Assembly: GCA_004000625.1 (NCBI GenBank)
Contig: SAUS01000087.1
Location: 1 to 8,988, forward strand
Length of the DNA stretch: 8,988 bases
DNA from: Candidatus Cibiobacter qucibialis
GTDB taxonomy: Bacteria; Bacillota; Clostridia; Oscillospirales; Ruminococcaceae
Direction: 5' to 3'
In this document: piece by piece, positions 6,031 to 8,988 of the stretch
How the letters are laid out: each line of letters begins with the position of its first letter
Position numbering within the stretch: position 1 is the stretch's first letter
Program-made: the position numbers and the translations under genes
Notes under the pieces: model-generated
The model's input: the letters and a program-made list of their open reading frames with translations, nothing else
The model's database searches: none
Told to the model about the DNA's origin: nothing

Positions 6031-6599
6031 TGCAGTTCCTCCAGAGTTTGCTGCACCGGCAGTTCTTCTTCTTTCTGGGGGTCGTCATGCAGCGGGGGCA
6101 GGTCGGCCAGACTGCCAAGGCCGAACACTCGCAAAAAGGTATCCGTCACCCGGAACGCCACCGGCTTGCCGGGCAGATCCAGGCGGCCAGCTTCCTCAAT
6201 CAGCCCGCGTTCCATCAGCTTGGACACGGTGGAAGAGGAATCTACGCCGCGCACCTGCTCGATGAAGCTGCGGCTGACCGGCTGGTTATAGGCGATAATA
6301 GCCAGAACTTCCAGCGCAGCGGGCGAAAGCGGCGCGTTGCGGCGGGTATCCAAAATGCGCTTGACCACCTCGCCATAATACGGGCGGGTCGCCATCTGCC
6401 AGCGGTCGCCGTCAAAATGCAGCAGCATCAGGCCGCTTTCGGTTTCATCATAGCGCTTTTGCAGCTTTTCCAGCAGGGTCAGCACCTCTGCCGGGTCGGC
6501 GCGCATGGCTTCGGCCAGGCGGTCGGTTTCCACCGGTTCGGCGTTGGCAAACAGCATGGCTTCCAGCATGCCAATTTTATTGCGCTGTGTGATCGGCAT
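6027..6599 (-). CDS. scpB: Segregation and condensation protein B
   Basis: A 190-residue ScpB, the dimeric winged-helix subunit that joins the kleisin ScpA and the SMC ATPase in the bacterial condensin that compacts and separates chromosomes. The N-terminal winged helix starts at GMLEAMLFANAEPV (10-23). The second carries the family signature LSPAALEVLAIIAYNQPVSR (91-110), followed by IEQVRGVDSSSTVSKLMERGLI and KPVAFRVTDTFLRVFGL. A short acidic tail follows from about 172. The ATG is 23 bases inside the end of scpA, with AGGAGG nine bases upstream, and its stop forms ATGA with the next start. ScpA and ScpB are usually produced together, and this overlap would keep their ratio fixed. Confidence 0.96.
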   Translation of the reverse strand: MPITQRNKIGMLEAMLFANAEPVETDRLAEAMRADPAEVLTLLEKLQKRYDETESGLMLLHFDGDRWQMATRPYYGEVVKRILDTRRNAPLSPAALEVLAIIAYNQPVSRSFIEQVRGVDSSSTVSKLMERGLIEEAGRLDLPGKPVAFRVTDTFLRVFGLGSLADLPPLHDDPQKEEELPVQQTLEELQ

Positions 6600-7350
6600 C
6601 GGTTGCGGCCTCCTTTCCTGTGGGTTGGTTTTGTTTGTTGCGCGGGCGGCGGGCGCGGTCCATCGTCAGGGTTCCGGTTTCATCCAGCCGCACACGCCCG
6701 GCGCGGATCAATTCCAGCAGCGCCAGGAACGTTGCCACATTGGTGCTGCGGCTTTCCTGCGGGCTGAACAGCTGGCCCATGCGGCACAGCGTACCTTTCA
6801 GCATACCGCGCAGCATGTGGGCCACACGGCTTGCCACCGATACGAACGGCGCGGTGACCAACGGTTCAAACCGCTCCTGGGTGGGCTTTTTGCGGCGCTG
6901 GCTGCGGCCCATCAGGCTGAACCACGCCTGCACCAGCCGGTCGGGATCCTGTTTGCGGGAATATTCCGCCGGGCCTTCCGGTTTTTGGGGCTGGCGCACC
7001 GCGGTGTACAAATCCCGCGCACGGCTGCCCAACTCCGCCGCCACCTGCTTGCAGGTGCTGTACTCGATCAAACGGCCGGTCAGCTCCGCTTTCATGCGTT
7101 CCGCTTCAGGGCTGCGTGGCAGCAACAGGGCGCTTTTCATCTGAACCAGGTGCGCGGCCATATCAATGAATTCGCTGGAGACTTCCAGCTTATCGGCCTG
7201 CATGGTCTGGATGGCGGCAGTATACTGCTCAATGAGTTCCATGATATTGATATCATAGAGGTTCATTTTATTTTTGCCAACCAGATAGAGCAGCAAATCC
7301 AGCGGACCTTCAAAATTATCTTCCTGTAGCTTAAAGGTAAGTGTTTCCAT
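6577..7350 (-). CDS. scpA: Segregation and condensation protein A (kleisin)
   Basis: A 257-residue kleisin that bridges the two heads of an SMC dimer and binds ScpB. The N-terminus shows the classic FKLQEDNFEGPLDLLLYLV block (5-23; N-terminal domain binding the SMC neck), then MNLYDINIMELIEQY and a long helical region with MAAHLVQMKSALLLP. A central, less conserved linker leads to the C-terminal winged helix (about 175-235, FLALLELIRAGRVRL), which contacts the SMC head. The last 20 residues are polar and overlap scpB. The ATG is chosen by family alignment. Its ribosome site is poor: the nearest AAGGAA is 16 bases upstream, so translation may depend on reinitiation from the M50 gene that ends 43 bases before. 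smc is not in this window. Confidence 0.95.
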   Translation of the reverse strand: METLTFKLQEDNFEGPLDLLLYLVGKNKMNLYDINIMELIEQYTAAIQTMQADKLEVSSEFIDMAAHLVQMKSALLLPRSPEAERMKAELTGRLIEYSTCKQVAAELGSRARDLYTAVRQPQKPEGPAEYSRKQDPDRLVQAWFSLMGRSQRRKKPTQERFEPLVTAPFVSVASRVAHMLRGMLKGTLCRMGQLFSPQESRSTNVATFLALLELIRAGRVRLDETGTLTMDRARRPRNKQNQPTGKEAATDADHTAQ

Positions 7351-7392
7351 AAAACAGCGGATATCGTTCCTTACTTAAATTGAGATGTACCA

Positions 7393-8067
7393 TCAGGCAA
7401 TGCCGAACAGCAGTTCCACAAAGCCGGTCAGGTTCAGCAGCAAACGCCACGCCGCGTTTACGCAGAGATTGAGCGGGGTGTTGAGCAGGCCAAAGAACAC
7501 CAGAAGCAGCACAACGCCCATGATGTATTTTTCATACCGCATGGCCTGAAAATACAGTTTTTGCGGCAAGAACAGCAACACAATGCGGCTGCCGTCAAAC
7601 GGCGGTACAGGGATCAGGTTGAACACGCCAAGGCTGATGTTCATGCTGATCAGAACATAAAGGAAATCCAGCACCAGCTGGGGCGCCGCGCCGCCGCAGG
7701 CATAATATACCACTTTATAGAGCAGCATGGCCGCATAGGCCAGCAAAAAGTTGGAGAGCGGCCCCGCCGCGGCGGAAACAGCCATCCCCCGTTTGGGATT
7801 TTTGAAGCGCGTGGGGTTGATGCCAACCGGCTTTGCCCACCCGACCCCGGCCGCAATCATGCACAAAGCGCCCAGCGGGTCAAAGTGGCGCAGCGGATTC
7901 ATGGACAGGCGACCCATATCCTTGGCGGTGGAATCGCCCAATTTCCAGCTGATAAGCGCGTGGGCGGATTCATGGAACGGGATGACGATCAGCATGGCCA
8001 CGGCGCGCAGAGCGTAATAATACAGCTCCTGCGGGGAGATCACGCCATTGAGGGCAAAATGATTCAT
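7393..8067 (-). CDS. Site-2-protease-like M50 family membrane metallopeptidase
   Basis: An integral membrane protein of 225 residues in the M50 family (YwhC/SREBPP-like short form), which cuts substrates within or near the membrane. The zinc motif HESAH gives His32, Glu33 and His36 in the first hydrophobic segment. NPLRHFDPLG (57-66) and the third-ligand motif NLIPVPPFDG with Asp158 (150-159) are both intact, and there are four to five further hydrophobic segments. It has no PDZ domain. I use the ATG at 8067, preceded by GAGG and six or seven residues before the family usually starts; the reading frame stays open to 8229, but a strong promoter lies inside that extension, so the longer form is unlikely. 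It is the first gene of the operon that continues into scpA. The substrate is unknown. Confidence 0.9.
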   Translation of the reverse strand: MNHFALNGVISPQELYYYALRAVAMLIVIPFHESAHALISWKLGDSTAKDMGRLSMNPLRHFDPLGALCMIAAGVGWAKPVGINPTRFKNPKRGMAVSAAAGPLSNFLLAYAAMLLYKVVYYACGGAAPQLVLDFLYVLISMNISLGVFNLIPVPPFDGSRIVLLFLPQKLYFQAMRYEKYIMGVVLLLVFFGLLNTPLNLCVNAAWRLLLNLTGFVELLFGIA

Positions 8068-8127
8068 AAAAACCTCAGCATACCGCATAGCAGGCCACAC
8101 AGGCACATACGGGTAATTATTTAAAGT

Positions 8128-8156
8128 ATTATACCGTACAATCCGCCCCAAAACAA
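8128..8156 (-). promoter_or_regulatory. Sigma-A promoter of the M50-scpAB operon
   Basis: On the minus strand TTGTTT (8156-8151) and a perfect TATAAT (8133-8128) are 17 bases apart. Transcription would start near 8121, giving a leader of about 54 bases before the ATG at 8067. This supports the shorter start for the protease and places the -35 box 81 bases from that of the divergent rpmB promoter. Confidence 0.8.
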
Positions 8157-8180
8157 GGGCAGCGGGACACTTTGCGCCTG

Positions 8181-8232
8181 TTTTTGAAAAAATGTACCGT
8201 TTCTGCGGATTTTTTACGGATTTTTTCAAAAA
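8181..8232. promoter_or_regulatory. Inverted and tandem repeats between divergent promoters
   Basis: TTTTTGAAAAAAT (8181-8193) and its exact reverse complement (8220-8232) form a 13-bp perfect inverted repeat with a 26-base spacer. Overlapping it are two tandem 11-mers, CGGATTTTTT plus A or C (8206-8216 and 8217-8227). The repeat ends five bases before the rpmB -35 box. It could act as an UP element, a bend or a protein site shared by the two promoters; this is inference. Confidence 0.4.
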
Positions 8233-8237
8233 GGGTA

Positions 8238-8266
8238 TTGCATTTTGGCTTAAGATTTGCTATTAT
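8238..8266 (+). promoter_or_regulatory. Sigma-A promoter of rpmB
   Basis: TTGCAT (8238-8243) and TATTAT (8261-8266) are separated by exactly 17 bases. The predicted start near 8273 gives a leader of only about 26 bases, most of it taken up by the ribosome site. A T/A-rich tract directly upstream could strengthen it as an UP element, which would suit a ribosomal protein gene. Confidence 0.75.
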
Positions 8267-8298
8267 AGTACAGCTATGTTAAAGGAGGTGCAAGCAGA

Positions 8299-8487
8299 AT
8301 GGCCAAATGTGCATGTTGTGGCAAGGGTGTCACTTTCGGCATCAAGGTTTCCCACTCCCATCGTCGGAGCAATCGTACCTGGAACCCCAACGTCAAGCGC
8401 GTGAAAGCGGTTGTGGATGGTTCCCCGAAGTATATCTACGCCTGCACCCGCTGCCTGCGTTCGGGTAAGGTTACCCGCGCGGTCTGA
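8299..8487 (+). CDS. rpmB: Large-subunit ribosomal protein L28 (bL28)
   Basis: A 62-residue basic protein of the 50S ribosomal subunit, the usual length for bL28 in Firmicutes. It is the zinc-ribbon (C+) form, with Cys4 and Cys7 in CACC and Cys49 and Cys52 in CTRC. SHSHRRSNRTWNPNVKRV (18-35) is the conserved RNA-binding core. A very strong AAAGGAGGTG (8281-8290) precedes the ATG. The gene stands alone with its own promoter and terminator and is transcribed away from the M50-scpAB operon, as rpmB often is. Confidence 0.97.
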   Translation: MAKCACCGKGVTFGIKVSHSHRRSNRTWNPNVKRVKAVVDGSPKYIYACTRCLRSGKVTRAV

Positions 8488-8492
8488 TCAAG

Positions 8493-8537
8493 ACGCAAAA
8501 AATTGCCGGTCACAGTTGGTGGCCGGCATTTTTGCGT
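8493..8537. terminator. Two-way intrinsic terminator after rpmB
   Basis: TGCCGGTCAC (8504-8513) pairs with GTGGCCGGCA (8519-8528) with one T-G wobble around a 5-base loop. The stem is flanked by ACGCAAAAA on the left and TTTTTGCGT on the right, which also pair with each other. It ends the rpmB transcript six bases past the stop and, because of the A run, could also stop transcription from the right. Confidence 0.88.
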
Positions 8538-8572
8538 GCTTTTTATAAGCGGGTTCCCGTTGCTGTCAGGGG

Positions 8573-8593
8573 CTGCCTTGGCAGTGCTTTTTT
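8573..8593 (+). terminator. Possible second hairpin with T run before the DUF4250 gene
   Basis: CTGCC-TT-GGCAG (8573-8584) followed by TGC and six Ts resembles a small terminator or attenuator in the 153-base gap between rpmB and the DUF4250 gene. The stem is short and the loop too tight for full pairing, so activity is doubtful. The gap also holds a CGGG/CCCG mini-hairpin (8550-8559), and I find no clear promoter for the downstream gene. Confidence 0.3.
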
Positions 8594-8608
8594 GATTTTT
8601 ATCAGGAT

Positions 8609-8624
8609 GTATCTGATCAGATAC
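8609..8624. promoter_or_regulatory. Perfect 16-bp palindrome upstream of the DUF4250 gene
   Basis: GTATCTGATCAGATAC is identical to its reverse complement. It lies five bases before the AGGAGG ribosome site (8630-8635). A dimeric regulator could bind here, or the RNA could fold into a hairpin next to the ribosome site. Perfect symmetry over 16 bases is unlikely by chance at one chosen site; the function is inference. Confidence 0.45.
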
Positions 8625-8640
8625 GCCTTAGGAGGTTGCT

Positions 8641-8814
8641 ATGCTGCCAGCTGACCCAATCATCCTGCTCAGTTATATCAACACCCAGCTGCGGGATCAT
8701 TACGCAAGCCTGGATGCCCTGTGTGCCGATCAGGACGCCGATAAGGATGCCATTTGCGCAAAACTGGCCGATGTTGGCTATGAATACAACGCCAGCCGCA
8801 ACCAGTTTGTGTAA
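8641..8814 (+). CDS. DUF4250 family small protein
   Basis: A 57-residue acidic cytoplasmic protein starting MLPADPIILLSYINTQLRD and ending ASRNQFV. The opening LPxDPxILLSxxNTxLRD, the middle SLDALC with an acidic patch (DQDADKD, 30-36) and the closing GYxYxxxxNQFV match the DUF4250 family, common in Firmicutes and of unknown function. The length is normal for it. AGGAGG lies five bases before the ATG, and a strong terminator follows 32 bases after the stop. The pattern of a short helix followed by a DKDAICAKLADVGYEY segment looks like a small helix-turn-helix, but that is only a guess from sequence. It has no membrane segment. No promoter of its own is clear. Confidence 0.85.
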   Translation: MLPADPIILLSYINTQLRDHYASLDALCADQDADKDAICAKLADVGYEYNASRNQFV

Positions 8815-8846
8815 CGGTGTTGATCACACCCACATGTTTTCGCACG

Positions 8847-8883
8847 GCACTTTGCCCCGCAAGGGGTAAGGTGCTGTTTTTTT
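8847..8883 (+). terminator. Strong intrinsic terminator after the DUF4250 gene
   Basis: GCACTTTGCCCC (8847-8858) pairs along 12 positions, two of them G-T, with GGGGTAAGGTGC (8863-8874) around a GCAA tetraloop, followed by TG and seven Ts. This is the best terminator in the window and ends the rpmB/DUF4250 side. Confidence 0.9.
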
Positions 8884-8892
8884 GGGGTAAAC

Positions 8893-8911
8893 CGCAGCGC
8901 TGTTTGCTGCG
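8893..8911. repeat. CGCAGC/GCTGCG hairpin
   Basis: CGCAGC (8893-8898) and GCTGCG (8906-8911) pair around a 7-base loop between the DUF4250 terminator and the right-hand repeat. It may be part of that repeat unit. No gene is seen from 8815 to the window end. Confidence 0.3.
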
Positions 8912-8932
8912 CAAGGCACGCCTGAAAGCTAC

Positions 8933-8986
8933 GGCAATACCGCATAATTCTAAGTGCCGATACGGCGAGCGAGGTGCGGCAGCTGC
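8933..8986 (-). repeat. Right copy of the divergent intergenic repeat, inverted
   Basis: GGCAATACCGCATAATT (8933-8949) and CGGCAGCTGC (8977-8986) are the reverse complements of the two conserved ends of the repeat at 1-53, with 15 of 17 and 10 of 10 matches and a spacer differing by one base. Internal GCCG-ata-CGGC pairing is present. It lies just after a terminator, like many dispersed intergenic repeats. Confidence 0.5.
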
Positions 8987-8988
8987 TA

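Noticed and set aside
8068..8229. 54-residue N-terminal extension of the M50 protease
   Set aside because: A near-consensus promoter (8128-8156) lies inside it, the extension has no family similarity, and the ATG at 8067 has a ribosome site and fits the family start.
8816..8830. GGTGT/ACACC mini-hairpin after the DUF4250 stop
   Set aside because: The stem is only five pairs with no T run, and a much stronger terminator follows at 8847-8883.

Overview
The window looks like chromosomal DNA of a gut-type, GC-rich clostridial Firmicute. The gene set and protein style suggest the Oscillospiraceae/Ruminococcaceae group (Faecalibacterium, Gemmiger or Subdoligranulum-like); this placement is inference. 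Support comes from strong AGGAGG ribosome sites, sigma-A promoters with 17-bp spacers, the clostridial scpAB/DUF2953/ytfJ/rluB order, a biotin-dependent carboxyltransferase operon with an Ala/Pro linker protein, and a small DUF4250 gene. No phage, toxin, defence or CRISPR locus is visible.

Layout. Positions 1-350 hold no gene: a divergent repeat copy (1-53), a GGGC...GCCC hairpin (63-81), a MITE-like element with 30-bp terminal inverted repeats (86-192), and the terminator of the first operon (271-322). Minus-strand operon A (3604 to about 271) runs from a near-consensus promoter through a shortened carboxyltransferase, a biotin carrier and a pyruvate/oxaloacetate carboxyltransferase. Together these match the 12S, 1.3S and 5S parts of a transcarboxylase-type machine. 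The acyl-CoA-type subunit is divergent and very alanine-rich.

Minus-strand operon B (promoter at 8128-8156 down to about 3684) encodes an M50 membrane protease, condensin partners ScpA and ScpB, a DUF2953 membrane protein, YtfJ/GerW and an RluB-type pseudouridine synthase. Three consecutive junctions overlap: scpA/scpB by 23 nt, scpB/DUF2953 by ATGA, and DUF2953/ytfJ by TAATG. This suggests one translationally coupled unit linking chromosome segregation with sporulation-associated envelope genes.

On the plus strand, rpmB (ribosomal protein L28) is transcribed divergently from operon B. The intervening region carries a 13-bp perfect inverted repeat and an 11-bp tandem repeat. rpmB ends at a strong two-way terminator. 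A 57-residue DUF4250 gene follows, with a perfect 16-bp palindrome just before its ribosome site and its own terminator. The window closes with a second, inverted copy of the repeat seen at the left edge.

Most of the window is housekeeping. The most unusual parts are the transcarboxylase-like operon with its degenerate subunit, the MITE-like element and the intergenic repeats and palindromes.
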